Part shown: positions 27,313-35,621 of the stretch, piece after piece
How the letters are laid out: each line of letters opens with the position of its first letter
Numbering within the stretch: the stretch's first letter is position 1
Origin: SHZL01 sp963815185
GTDB taxonomy: Bacteria > Pseudomonadota > Gammaproteobacteria > Xanthomonadales > SZUA-36
Reading direction: 5' to 3'
Length of the DNA: 64,000 nucleotides
Assembly: GCA_963815185.1 (NCBI GenBank)
Contig: CAWFGC010000006.1
Location: forward strand, 80,811-144,810
Position numbers and translations under genes: made by a program
Notes under the pieces: generated by a model
The model's input: only the letters and a program-made list of their open reading frames with translations
The model's database searches: none
Told to the model about the DNA's origin: nothing

Positions 27313-27759
27313 TTACTCGGTAAAAAACTGCTGGCGGAACTTCAATTCAAATGGCTTGGGCTCGCCTTTGACCTGGACGGTCACCGTGAAATTGTAGGTT
27401 TCCATGTTGTGGATCGGCAGTTCGCCGATATAGTAGATGGCGTTGTCAGGATCGACGATTTCCCGCATTTCAACGTCACGTCTTTGGCCGGTCAGGTTGA
27501 TGATACTGGTGGCTACGCTGGCATGCAGTGGCGTACCGGATTCACCCTGGCTGGTGTCCAATACGGTGATGTTGATCAGTGCGCGGCTGGATGAACGTTG
27601 GATTCCATAGCCCTTTGCAACCTGGGCCGGAAGGAGATCCGCGTTGATGACGTTGTAATGAATGGCATATTTGCCGAATGTTTCGGATTGTTGGGCCAGG
27701 CAGATATTGATCTGAAATAACAGGCTGCTGGCGCATACTATCGAGAGCAGGTTTTTCAT
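27313..27759 (-). CDS. DUF4426 domain-containing exported protein
   Basis: A 148-residue protein with a signal peptide (MKNLLSIVCASSLLFQINI, cleavage after CLAQ). The mature domain contains FGKYAIHYNVINADLLP, AKGYGIQRSSSRALINI and YNFTVTVQVKG, typical of DUF4426. The family is usually found, as here, at the end of a yggS-proC-yggT gene run in gammaproteobacteria; its function is unknown. The ATG at 27759 is preferred over 27777 because it starts the signal peptide. Confidence 0.85.
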   Translation of the reverse strand: MKNLLSIVCASSLLFQINICLAQQSETFGKYAIHYNVINADLLPAQVAKGYGIQRSSSRALINITVLDTSQGESGTPLHASVATSIINLTGQRRDVEMREIVDPDNAIYYIGELPIHNMETYNFTVTVQVKGEPKPFELKFRQQFFTE

Positions 27760-27795
27760 TTTCGCCTCCCGGGCCATCGCAAATACGTGTTCCTC

Positions 27796-28338
27796 TTACC
27801 ATCCTAGCAGAAGAATCAGGAATCGTATCGCGATCAACGCAAACAGGGGTGAAAGGTCAATTCCCGCAATGGGGGGAATGACTTTGCGAATGGGCCGCAG
27901 AACCGGTTCAGTCAACTGGAATACCAGCGGAATGAACGGATGTCTCAGACCTTGCCCCACCCAACTGAGAATGACGGCAACGATGATCAGGAAAAAGTAG
28001 GTCATCAGCAAAGTCATCGTCAGCTTGATAACGCCGAAGGCGATAATTTGCGGCCACTCGAGGTATCTGGAGGCAATTATTCCGGTCACCCAGATACCGA
28101 TGAATTCCAGTGCCAGCATGAGTACGACCGAAGCGGTATCCAGTCGTCCGATGGCAGGAACAACACGGCGCAACGGCACCAGGACAGGGTTGGTCAGCTT
28201 GATCAAGAGTTGCGACAAGGGGTTGTAAAAGTCCGCCCGCACCCATTGCAGCAACAGGCGCAGCAATACCGCGGCCACATACAAGTCAATCAGTGTGCCG
28301 ACGAGGTAAGTGAGCGCATTGACGCCTGAAGCGTTCAC
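27796..28338 (-). CDS. yggT: YggT-family membrane protein
   Basis: The 180-residue inner-membrane protein consists of two similar halves, each with a NP(L)-containing turn: YNPLSQLLIKLTNPVLVPLR near 38-57 and RHPFIPLVFQLTEPVLRPIR near 132-151. About four membrane segments are predicted. YggT proteins have been linked to osmotic stress tolerance; the mechanism is unclear. It lies between proC and the DUF4426 gene on the same strand. Confidence 0.9.
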   Translation of the reverse strand: MNASGVNALTYLVGTLIDLYVAAVLLRLLLQWVRADFYNPLSQLLIKLTNPVLVPLRRVVPAIGRLDTASVVLMLALEFIGIWVTGIIASRYLEWPQIIAFGVIKLTMTLLMTYFFLIIVAVILSWVGQGLRHPFIPLVFQLTEPVLRPIRKVIPPIAGIDLSPLFALIAIRFLILLLGW

Positions 28339-28353
28339 AGCAAGGCCCTTGAG

Positions 28354-29163
28354 TCAGCCTGAAACCGGGGATAATTCATGGCCGCGCCGCTCGGCTGCCG
28401 CTGCAGCCATATATACCAATTCGGGGAAATCACCCTGTGCGAGGACTTCCAGGGCGGCCTCGGTCGTGCCCCCTGGCGATGTGACGCGGCGGCGCAACTC
28501 GGACGCCCCTGCCTCGGAGGCGCCTAGCATGGCGCCGGCGCCGGCACAGGTCGTTTCCGCCAATTGCCGGGACACGTCTTCAGGCAATCCCAGCCGGACA
28601 CCCGCATCAGTCAGCGCCTCGGCCAAAAAGAAAAAGTAGGCGGGGCCACTTCCCGATACAGCGGTAACAGCGTCCATCAGCGATTCATCCTCAAGCCAGA
28701 TCACTGCCCCCGCCGCCTGCAGCACGCGTTCTGCCTGCTCACGATGATGCGCGCGGCAGTGCGCTCCCGCGCACAATACACTGATACCTTGCCCCACCAG
28801 TGCCGGAGTATTGGGCATGGAGCGGATGATAGCCTGTCCCGCCCCCAATCGCATGGCTATGGCCTGGATGGGCATGCCGGCCGCTATCGACAGGATCAAT
28901 TGTCCCGGATTCAATTTACCGGCAAGTTCCGCCAGTACCGATGGCACGATCTGTGGTTTGACTGCCAACACGATGACGTCTGCGCCCTCTGCCGCTTCTG
29001 CAGCATGTTCGCAAACAAATGCCCCGAACGTGGCTTTCAGTCGAAGCCTGGCGTCCTTGCTGGGGTCCGCAACGCGCACACCCAGAGCCGGGTCTTTGGA
29101 TTTCTTCAGCCCACCGATCAGGGCAGTCGCCATGTTTCCTCCGCCAATGAATGTAATTAACAT
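28354..29163 (-). CDS. proC: Pyrroline-5-carboxylate reductase
   Basis: Last step of proline synthesis, reducing pyrroline-5-carboxylate with NAD(P)H. The 269-residue enzyme has a dinucleotide-binding N-terminus ITFIGGGNMATALIGGL (residues 3-19), VLAVKPQ near 67-73, RSMPNTPALVGQG near 113-125, and the P5CR signature region AVSGSGPAYFF followed by RRRVTSPGGTTEAAL. It lies 15 bp from yggT and about 40 bp from yggS in a likely operon. Confidence 0.95.
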   Translation of the reverse strand: MLITFIGGGNMATALIGGLKKSKDPALGVRVADPSKDARLRLKATFGAFVCEHAAEAAEGADVIVLAVKPQIVPSVLAELAGKLNPGQLILSIAAGMPIQAIAMRLGAGQAIIRSMPNTPALVGQGISVLCAGAHCRAHHREQAERVLQAAGAVIWLEDESLMDAVTAVSGSGPAYFFFLAEALTDAGVRLGLPEDVSRQLAETTCAGAGAMLGASEAGASELRRRVTSPGGTTEAALEVLAQGDFPELVYMAAAAAERRGHELSPVSG

Positions 29164-29202
29164 CTTTAGCCTTCGTCCTCTGCAAATGTGATCCGATTCA
29201 AA

Positions 29203-29886
29203 TCAATTCCTGGGTCCAAACAGCGCCGTTCCGACCCTGATCATCGTACTCCCCGCATGGATGGCCTGTTCAAAATCTGCTGACATGCCGATGGATAGCG
29301 TATCGATAGGCAATCCCTCCCGGCGTAACTGACAAAACAGCTGCTGCATACGCAAAAAACCAGGCACAATCTCGCTCCGCTGGTCCGCTGCTATGGGTAT
29401 CGCCATCAATCCGCGCAGTTTCAATCCCGGTAAGGATAGAGCCAATTTGGCAAGCTGCGGAATCTCTTCGGGCAGTGCGCCGGATTTTTGTTCCTCGCGG
29501 TCAATATTAACCTGAAGACAGACATTCAGTTCGGGCAGGCCTTCCGTTCTTTGCCGGGAAAGGCGCTGCAGGATCTTGACGCGGTCCACACTTTGTACCC
29601 AGTGGAATTGCCGGGAAATGTCGCCCGTCTTGTTTGACTGGACGGGACCGATGAAATGCCATTCGAGATCGAGATCTGCCAGCCGTGCTTGCTTTGCCGA
29701 TGCTTCCTGCAGGTAGTTTTCACCAAACGCCGCTTGTCCGGCCGCATGAAGCTGGCGGATTTTGTCGTGAGATTGGCCTTTACTGACGGCAAGAATGGAT
29801 ACTTCATCAGCCTTGCGACCGGCCTTTGAACAGGCCATGGCAATACGCGCACTAATGTTCTCAAGTTTAGCGTTTAAGTTGTTCAT
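29203..29886 (-). CDS. yggS: YggS-family pyridoxal-phosphate homeostasis protein
   Basis: PLP-binding protein that buffers free PLP and affects amino acid metabolism. The 227-residue sequence has the PLP-lysine region ILAVSKGQ near residues 31-38, FGENYLQEASAKQ, WHFIGPVQSNKTGD, the GLMAIP stretch, and SIGMSADFEQAI...STMIRVGTALFG at the C-terminus. It is first in the yggS-proC-yggT-DUF4426 run and divergent from pilT. Confidence 0.94.
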   Translation of the reverse strand: MNNLNAKLENISARIAMACSKAGRKADEVSILAVSKGQSHDKIRQLHAAGQAAFGENYLQEASAKQARLADLDLEWHFIGPVQSNKTGDISRQFHWVQSVDRVKILQRLSRQRTEGLPELNVCLQVNIDREEQKSGALPEEIPQLAKLALSLPGLKLRGLMAIPIAADQRSEIVPGFLRMQQLFCQLRREGLPIDTLSIGMSADFEQAIHAGSTMIRVGTALFGPRN

Positions 29887-30010
29887 CTTGCAGGAAGACT
29901 ATGCATTGATCTATTGTAGGCCCTGAAGCGATGGAATTTTGGTCTGCATACCGGTTTGTCCGCGTCGAACTTGGCATTGTAACGTGACCGGTTAGTTTCA
30001 AGGAGAGAAC

Positions 30011-31048
30011 ATGGATATTGCAGAGCTGTTGGCCTTTGCTGTCAAGAACAATGCGTCGGATTTGCACCTCTCGTCCGCGCTGCCGCCGATGATTCGCGTC
30101 GACGGCGACATTCGTCGCCTGACCCTTCCTGCGATCGATACGGCTCAGTTGAGCGAACTGCTTTACAGCACGATGAGCGACCAGCAGCGCCGTGACTTTG
30201 AAGCAAACCTTGAAGTCGACTATTCATACGGCGTTTCCGGACTGGCCAGATTCAGGGTCAACTGTTTCCACCATGACCGCGGCGTGGGAGGCGCTTTCAG
30301 GACCATTCCAGATGCCGTGTGGAAACTGGAAGACATCGGGGCACCGCCTGTTTTTCGCGAAATCATCGATATTCCCCGCGGCCTGGTGCTGGTTACCGGA
30401 CCGACAGGCTCTGGCAAGTCCACGACGCTTGCCGCCATGATCGATCACCTTAACTCCTATGTTGAGGGACACATTCTGACGATTGAGGATCCGATTGAGT
30501 TCATCCACAAGAGCAAGCGCTGCCTGATAAACCAGAGAGAAATTCATCGGGATACCCATGGCTTCAACCAGGCGTTGCGTGCGTCCTTGCGCGAGGATCC
30601 TGATATTATTCTGGTCGGAGAAATGCGGGATATTGAAACCATTCGTCTGGCACTGACCGCTGCTGAAACCGGCCACCTCGTATTTTCCACACTGCATACG
30701 AGTTCCGCCCCCAAAACCATTGACCGCATCATCGATGTGTTTCCGGCGGGCGAAAAAACCATGGTCCGCTCCATGCTCTCAGAATCCCTGCGCTCGGTGA
30801 TTGCCCAAACCTTGCTGAAACGGGTGGGAGGAGGGCGCGTTGCAGCCTGGGAAATCATGATCGCCACCCCGGCGATCCGCAACCTGATCCGCGAAGACAA
30901 GATTGCACAGATGTATTCATCCATACAAACGGGTCAGAACGTGGGCATGCAAACGCTGGACCAGGCGCTTGAAGTCCTGGTTAGCCGCGGCATCATCAAC
31001 CGGCAAGAGGCCAGCAAGAGAGCGGTAGACCGCAAGCTATTCAATTAG
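30011..31048 (+). CDS. pilT: Type IV pilus retraction ATPase PilT
   Basis: Hexameric ATPase that powers pilus retraction and twitching motility at the inner-membrane base. The 345-residue protein has an N-terminal PAS-like domain (MDIAELLAFAVKNNASDLHL), Walker A GPTGSGKST near residues 132-140, Asp box TIEDPIEFIH near 158-167, Walker B RASLREDPDIILVGEMRD and His box TGHLVFSTLHTSS, and AIRNLIRE near the C-terminus. AAGGAGAG precedes the ATG. It is followed by pilU after 24 bp. Confidence 0.95.
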   Translation: MDIAELLAFAVKNNASDLHLSSALPPMIRVDGDIRRLTLPAIDTAQLSELLYSTMSDQQRRDFEANLEVDYSYGVSGLARFRVNCFHHDRGVGGAFRTIPDAVWKLEDIGAPPVFREIIDIPRGLVLVTGPTGSGKSTTLAAMIDHLNSYVEGHILTIEDPIEFIHKSKRCLINQREIHRDTHGFNQALRASLREDPDIILVGEMRDIETIRLALTAAETGHLVFSTLHTSSAPKTIDRIIDVFPAGEKTMVRSMLSESLRSVIAQTLLKRVGGGRVAAWEIMIATPAIRNLIREDKIAQMYSSIQTGQNVGMQTLDQALEVLVSRGIINRQEASKRAVDRKLFN

Positions 31049-31072
31049 TCAGAGGTTCCCTGGGAGTATTAA

Positions 31073-32200
31073 ATGAGTATCGTAGACGGCTGGCTGAAGC
31101 AACTGCACGAAGAGGTCGGGTCAGATCTGTTTGTCATGGTCGATGCACCACCTTGTATCAAGGTGCACGGCAAGATCAAACCGATTTCGACGGATGTTCT
31201 CACGACCGATGATACGCGTGACATCGTATTCAGCGTGATGAGTGAACGACAGAAAAACGAGTTCATTCAAACCAATGAATGCCAGTTTGCCTATTCCCTG
31301 GACCGGGAAGTGAGATTCCGCGTCAGCGCTTTTTTCCAGCAAGGATTCGTCGGCATGGTATGCCGCCGAATTGAAAACCGCATTCCTACATTTGAGGAAT
31401 TGGGTTGCCCGGACGTAATGGCGGAACTGGCTTTGCAGAAACGGGGAATTTTGCTGTTCGTGGGCGCAACCGGTACGGGTAAATCAACGTCGATGGCGGC
31501 CATGATAGGTTATCGCAATCAAAGAATGACCGGCCACATCATTACGGTTGAAGATCCTATCGAATACGTGCACAAACATGGCAAAAGCCTGGTCACGCAG
31601 CGAGAAGTGGGAATAGATACGGAATCGTTCGAGGTAGCGCTGCGCAACACGTTGCGGCAGGCTCCGGACGTAATCATGATCGGAGAGGTGCGAACACGGG
31701 AAGCCATGGAGCACGCGATAACATTCGCTGAAACGGGACACCTGGTGCTTTGCACACTCCATGCCAATAACGCCAATCAGGCTCTGGATCGTATCCTGCA
31801 TTTCTTCCCGGAAGACTACCGTGAGCAGCTACTACTGGATCTTTCGTTCAATTTGAAGGCGGCGATTGCGCAGCAATTGATTCCTTCCCTGGACGGCTCC
31901 AGCCGTTGGGCTGGCTTCGAAGTTCTGATCGGCTCACCACTGGTAAAAGATCTCATTCGCAAGGGTGAAATCGACCACTTGAAAAATGTGATGCGGGATT
32001 CGGCCCACCACGGCATGATCACTTTTGACCAGTGCATGTTCCGCATGTACAAGGAAGGGAAGATTTCCTATGACGATGCACTGCGCTACGCGGATTCGGC
32101 AAATGAAGTCCGTTTGATGATCAAGATGGACGAAGGCGGAGATGCTGAATCTCTGGCACGTGGTCTGGCCGGTGTCGAAGTCCTGGGAGGCGACCATTAG
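31073..32200 (+). CDS. pilU: PilU, PilT-dependent retraction ATPase
   Basis: PilT paralogue that assists forceful pilus retraction. The 375-residue protein has Walker A GATGTGKSTS near 133-142, Asp box VEDPIEYVHKHGKS, Walker B NTLRQAPDVIMIGEVRTRE and His box TGHLVLCTLHANN. The longer C-terminus (beyond about 345) and the VEVLGGDH end fit PilU. A clear operon with pilT. Confidence 0.94.
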   Translation: MSIVDGWLKQLHEEVGSDLFVMVDAPPCIKVHGKIKPISTDVLTTDDTRDIVFSVMSERQKNEFIQTNECQFAYSLDREVRFRVSAFFQQGFVGMVCRRIENRIPTFEELGCPDVMAELALQKRGILLFVGATGTGKSTSMAAMIGYRNQRMTGHIITVEDPIEYVHKHGKSLVTQREVGIDTESFEVALRNTLRQAPDVIMIGEVRTREAMEHAITFAETGHLVLCTLHANNANQALDRILHFFPEDYREQLLLDLSFNLKAAIAQQLIPSLDGSSRWAGFEVLIGSPLVKDLIRKGEIDHLKNVMRDSAHHGMITFDQCMFRMYKEGKISYDDALRYADSANEVRLMIKMDEGGDAESLARGLAGVEVLGGDH

Positions 32201-32391
32201 CACGCTTTTCCAGTTCTTTCCGAACGAAATTGGAAGGCAATGATCCTGCGCCAAAGTGTATGCTGTGCCATGGGTTAAATGCCCTTGCCAATTCTGAACC
32301 AGATCTTTCGGTTCATTGTCATAAACTTGATCTGATCAAAACACGGGGATTCAGGCGCCAGCCGTAGCGGCTGGGCGCTCAGGAGTGACAC

Positions 32392-33084
32392 ATGCGAATA
32401 TTGATCATCGAGGACAATCCTGACATTGCAGCGAACCTCGGGGATTTTCTCGAAGACCATGGCCACACGGTGGATTTTGCCGGAGACGGTGTAACCGGAC
32501 TGCATCTTGCGGTAGTTAACGATTTTGACGCCATCGTTCTGGATTTGGCTTTGCCTGGAATGGATGGCCTGGAATTGTGTCGAAGGTTGCGAGCAGACGC
32601 AGACAAGGATACGCCGGTTCTGATGCTGACCGCACGTGATCGATTGCAGGACAAACTGGCTGGTTTCGAAATGGGCGCAGATGACTATCTGGTCAAGCCG
32701 TTTGAGCTGCAGGAGGTAGAAGCGCGGTTGAAGGTGCTTGCCAGCCGGGGCCGGCGGCGTTTGCGCCGTGAACTCAAGGTGGGTGATCTCATGTTCAATC
32801 TGGACACGCTTGCGGTGGTCCGGGCCGGCAAAGACATCTACCTTAACCCCATTGGCCTGAAGCTATTACAGGTTCTGATGGAAAGCTCACCCAATGTCGT
32901 TTCGAGGAATGAACTTGAGATGGAAGTCTGGGGCGAAGAAATGCCGGACAGCGACAGTCTCCGCGTGCACATCCATTCATTACGCAGCTCAATTGATAAG
33001 CCATTTGGCAGCAGTATGATCCAGACCCGCCACGGAATTGGCTATCGGCTGGTGGAGTCGGATGCAGTATCGCCGCAGGCTTAG
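32392..33084 (+). CDS. OmpR/PhoB-family response regulator
   Basis: The receiver domain (1-115) has acidic pocket IIEDN, phospho-acceptor Asp51 in VLDLALPG, TAR near 81 and lysine in YLVKPF near 101. The winged-helix DNA-binding domain (about 125-228) has ISLNPIGL-like and VVSRNELEMEVWGE segments and ends IQTRHGIGYRLV. Its ATG is 191 bp after pilU. The downstream kinase ATG at 33062 overlaps its 3' end by 23 bp, so the pair is coupled. The target genes are not evident. Confidence 0.92.
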   Translation: MRILIIEDNPDIAANLGDFLEDHGHTVDFAGDGVTGLHLAVVNDFDAIVLDLALPGMDGLELCRRLRADADKDTPVLMLTARDRLQDKLAGFEMGADDYLVKPFELQEVEARLKVLASRGRRRLRRELKVGDLMFNLDTLAVVRAGKDIYLNPIGLKLLQVLMESSPNVVSRNELEMEVWGEEMPDSDSLRVHIHSLRSSIDKPFGSSMIQTRHGIGYRLVESDAVSPQA

Positions 33085-34339
33085 AAGCCGCATCGTATTG
33101 TCCTTCTTGCTGTTCGGTACGCTCTTGAGCGTACTTTTCGCCCTAAGTACGTTGTTTCTGCAAAATTATCTCGAAGATCAACTGATTGGGGCGACGCTGC
33201 AACAGGAACTGGATGACTATGTTGACCAGTTGAGGCTTGACCCTACCGTGGTAGAGCCTTTTTACACGCGCATTCAGGGCTACATCACGCGTCCGGGTGA
33301 TCCCAACCAGACCGTTAGCGCCGAGATTCGGGCATTGCCGTCCGGAGTCCACGATGTCCGCACTCCGCTGGGCGTATTTAAAGCGGCTGTACGCAAGGAA
33401 CAGGATCTGTGGGCCTTCCTGATTTATGACGTGAGCGATAATCAGAAGTTGAAAAAGCAGCTGGTTTTCGCTTTGGTTGGCGTTGTTCTGCTCTTTTCCG
33501 TACTTTCCTTTACTTTGGGAGTCTGGTCGTCACGAAGGGTCATGAAACCGGTGACGGACCTTGCCGAACGGCTCAATATGCTCAGCGAAGAACGCGCCTC
33601 CGACCGTCTGTCCCACCACTTCGCAGACGATGAGGTTGGACAATTGGCGTCGGCGCTGGATAGCTATGCAGATCGCCTGCATCACCTGGTCGAGCGTGAC
33701 CGTGAATTCAATGCGGATGTCAGCCACGAGCTGAGGTCCCCATTGACGGTAATTACCGGTGCAACCGAATTATTGTTGGCACAGCCGGACCTGGATTCAA
33801 AAGTCAAAACCCGCTTGCTGCGCATCGCCCGCGCAGCCCGGCAGTCGGCTGATATTACCACTGCCTTGCTCCATCTCGTTCGCGCGGAGCAGGGCACGGA
33901 CAAGGACACCGCCGCGCAAAATGTGGGACGAATCGTCAAAGATGTGGTGCATCTGTACGAACCCCTGATTGGTAACAAAGACCTCAAGCTGTTGGTCAGC
34001 GTGGAGGATCGCGTCAGCGTGATTGCACCGGAATCCGTGGTGGCAGTTGCCGTCGGCAACCTGATTGGCAATGCGATGCGTTACACTTCAAGCGGTGAGG
34101 TGGTCATTACCATTGGCAAGGGAAAGGCCGTTGTAGAAGATACCGGTCCAGGCATACCGGAGGAAGAATTGGAACATGTCTTCGAAAGGCATTATCGTGG
34201 CCAGAATGTTTCGGGCAAGGGTGCCGGACTGGGGCTGGCAATCGTCCGGCGATTGTGCGAGCTGTATGGCTGGTCGATCCATTTCAGCAATCGCGAGAGC
34301 GGCGGCTTGCGAGCGGAACTGAGGTTTTTCGGCTCCTAG
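33062..34339 (+). CDS. Sensor histidine kinase partner
   Basis: A 425-residue inner-membrane sensor. The first membrane segment is about residues 10-32, followed by a periplasmic sensor of about 100 residues and a second segment near 135-155. HAMP follows, then HisKA with NADVSHELRSPLTVITGATE, N-box GNLIGNAMRYT, G1 EDTGPGIP and G2 GKGAGLGLAI. The ATG at 33062 is preferred over a TTG at 33038. The gene ends in TAG, which lies inside the terminal repeat of the element at 34335-34503, so the last residues may have been set by insertion. Confidence 0.92.
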   Translation: MQYRRRLRSRIVLSFLLFGTLLSVLFALSTLFLQNYLEDQLIGATLQQELDDYVDQLRLDPTVVEPFYTRIQGYITRPGDPNQTVSAEIRALPSGVHDVRTPLGVFKAAVRKEQDLWAFLIYDVSDNQKLKKQLVFALVGVVLLFSVLSFTLGVWSSRRVMKPVTDLAERLNMLSEERASDRLSHHFADDEVGQLASALDSYADRLHHLVERDREFNADVSHELRSPLTVITGATELLLAQPDLDSKVKTRLLRIARAARQSADITTALLHLVRAEQGTDKDTAAQNVGRIVKDVVHLYEPLIGNKDLKLLVSVEDRVSVIAPESVVAVAVGNLIGNAMRYTSSGEVVITIGKGKAVVEDTGPGIPEEELEHVFERHYRGQNVSGKGAGLGLAIVRRLCELYGWSIHFSNRESGGLRAELRFFGS

Positions 34340-34503
34340 TGGCCTGTAACAGCCATATCGATAGTGCCTGGGCGCGCCTCGCCCACCGAGGCTGCGTTGC
34401 TCGTCGTCGCCATAGTGCCTACTATGCCTCCTCCTCGTGCCTTGCCTCGGCGCGCGATCCATCACCCAGATCACTGCCGATATGGCTGTTACAGGCCACT
34501 AGG
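34335..34503. repeat. 169-bp inverted-repeat element at the sensor-kinase stop codon
   Basis: Perfect 26-bp terminal inverted repeats lie at 34335-34360 and 34478-34503 (core GGCCTGTAACAGCCATATCG). A central hairpin CATAGT-GCC-TACTATG-like palindrome lies near 34410-34425. The left repeat contains the TAG stop of the sensor kinase. A truncated copy with the same end sequence is found at the aceE stop (52148-52170). No coding capacity. It is probably a non-autonomous repeat or a large terminator-like structure. Confidence 0.8.
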
Positions 34504-34515
34504 GGCCTGTAGAAG

Positions 34516-34866
34516 ATGAGCATCGTTGTCTGCCCTGAATGCGGCAACAAAATTTCGAGCCTGGCAAAGATATGTTTGCATTGCGGTCGCATACGCGATG
34601 TGCCTGACGATCCGCAATCACTGGTCTTCCGGCAGCGCCAGGCGCGGGAAAGAGTCTATCACCTGAAGATGGCCAGCTATGCGATGCTGACCGCTTTGCT
34701 GACTGCATTTTCATGGTATTGGTGGGAAACTGCAGGTTTCCAGCAGCCTTCGTCTGCCGGTCCTTATATTCTGATGGGCTTGAGCGGGCTTGCCTATCTG
34801 GTGGTTCGCGTGCTGTTGTACCAGGCGCAGCGCAAATACAGGGAATTGAGACGCAAGACAAGATAG
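34516..34866 (+). CDS. Zinc-ribbon membrane protein
   Basis: A 116-residue protein of unknown function. The N-terminal zinc ribbon (MSIVVCPECGNKISSLAKIC, then LHCG) has four cysteines in two CxxC pairs. It is followed by a charged linker and two membrane segments (about 55-72 and 82-102) and a basic tail. The layout resembles small prokaryotic zinc-ribbon membrane proteins. The start is 13 bp beyond the repeat element that follows the sensor kinase. Confidence 0.65.
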   Translation: MSIVVCPECGNKISSLAKICLHCGRIRDVPDDPQSLVFRQRQARERVYHLKMASYAMLTALLTAFSWYWWETAGFQQPSSAGPYILMGLSGLAYLVVRVLLYQAQRKYRELRRKTR

Positions 34867-34899
34867 TATCGCCACCTTTCGGCGCAATTGGAGTCAATG

Positions 34900-34953
34900 G
34901 AGGGGGGCGACTTTGCCGAAGGCAAAAAAGTGCCCCCGAAATGCCGTCGCACG
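34900..34953. repeat. Short hairpin repeat shared with the 832-1175 element
   Basis: GGGGGC at 34903-34908 pairs with GCCCCC at 34932-34937, and ACTTTGCC with GGCAAA..AGT inside. The block with its flank GAAATGCCGTCGCACGCG matches the inverse of 1040-1095 in the first element (GGAATGCCGTTGCGCG). It lies between two convergent stops, so it can also serve as a bidirectional terminator. Confidence 0.65.
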
Positions 34954-34981
34954 CGGGAGCAGAACTGCAGGCAGAACGCCT

Positions 34982-35470
34982 TTATTGAATGCGCTTGACC
35001 CGGCAGCTCGATGCGTGACCTTCCACAGAGAGTCTCCAGGTCTTCAAGGCGCCCGGTTCGATGGTGACCAGCGGGTTCTTGACCGCCTTGACGTAGAACC
35101 TGTCCTTGTCTGCCTGCTGCCAGATCATTCCGTTTTCCAGTCTGAATGTGGCCTGCCCGTCCCAACCGGTAAACGAGCCGACCAGGCGGCTGTTTATCGT
35201 CGTCCGGGGCATGTCTTTGATCTTTTTGATTTCAAAACCACGCTCGTCCACGCCACTTCCAGACACTGTTTTGGCTGCATCGAGCGTGGCGAGAGAGTGG
35301 CTGCGGATCCATTGATTGAGCGCTGCCAATTCATCCGGGGTCAGTTTCTCCAGGCCCGCCGCCTCAAACTCCTTGCCCTTCATCTGCTCTTCCAGCGAGG
35401 AAAATGCCGGCTGGGCGGCGGCAGAAGTGGAAATCGCAATAATCAAAATTGCCAGGAACAGTTTGTTCAT
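34982..35470 (-). CDS. Exported protein of unknown function
   Basis: A 162-residue protein with signal peptide MNKLFLAILIIAISTSAAAQ. The mature part has FSSLEEQMKGKEFEAAGLEK followed by LTPDELAALNQWIRSH, then a beta-rich C-terminal half containing GSFTGWDGQATFRLENGMIW. Similar small secreted proteins occur in xanthomonad-type genomes; no function is known to me. The ATG at 35470 is chosen because it opens the signal peptide. Confidence 0.6.
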   Translation of the reverse strand: MNKLFLAILIIAISTSAAAQPAFSSLEEQMKGKEFEAAGLEKLTPDELAALNQWIRSHSLATLDAAKTVSGSGVDERGFEIKKIKDMPRTTINSRLVGSFTGWDGQATFRLENGMIWQQADKDRFYVKAVKNPLVTIEPGALKTWRLSVEGHASSCRVKRIQ

Positions 35471-35621
35471 CAAGAAACCTTCATTTCGAAAACCGCGCAA
35501 GTCTATCATGATCGTGTGCTGCAGCCATGAGCATGAGCCAGTAAGTTGTGCGAACAGGCTTCAGGCTATGCAGACGTCCCGCGAATAAGGAGGTATCAGA
35601 ATCGTCCCGGAAGGATTCAGC

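Noticed and set aside
27167..27397. A plus-strand open frame across the 163-bp element and the DUF4426 gene
   Set aside because: It starts inside a non-coding inverted repeat and continues antisense to a conserved gene.
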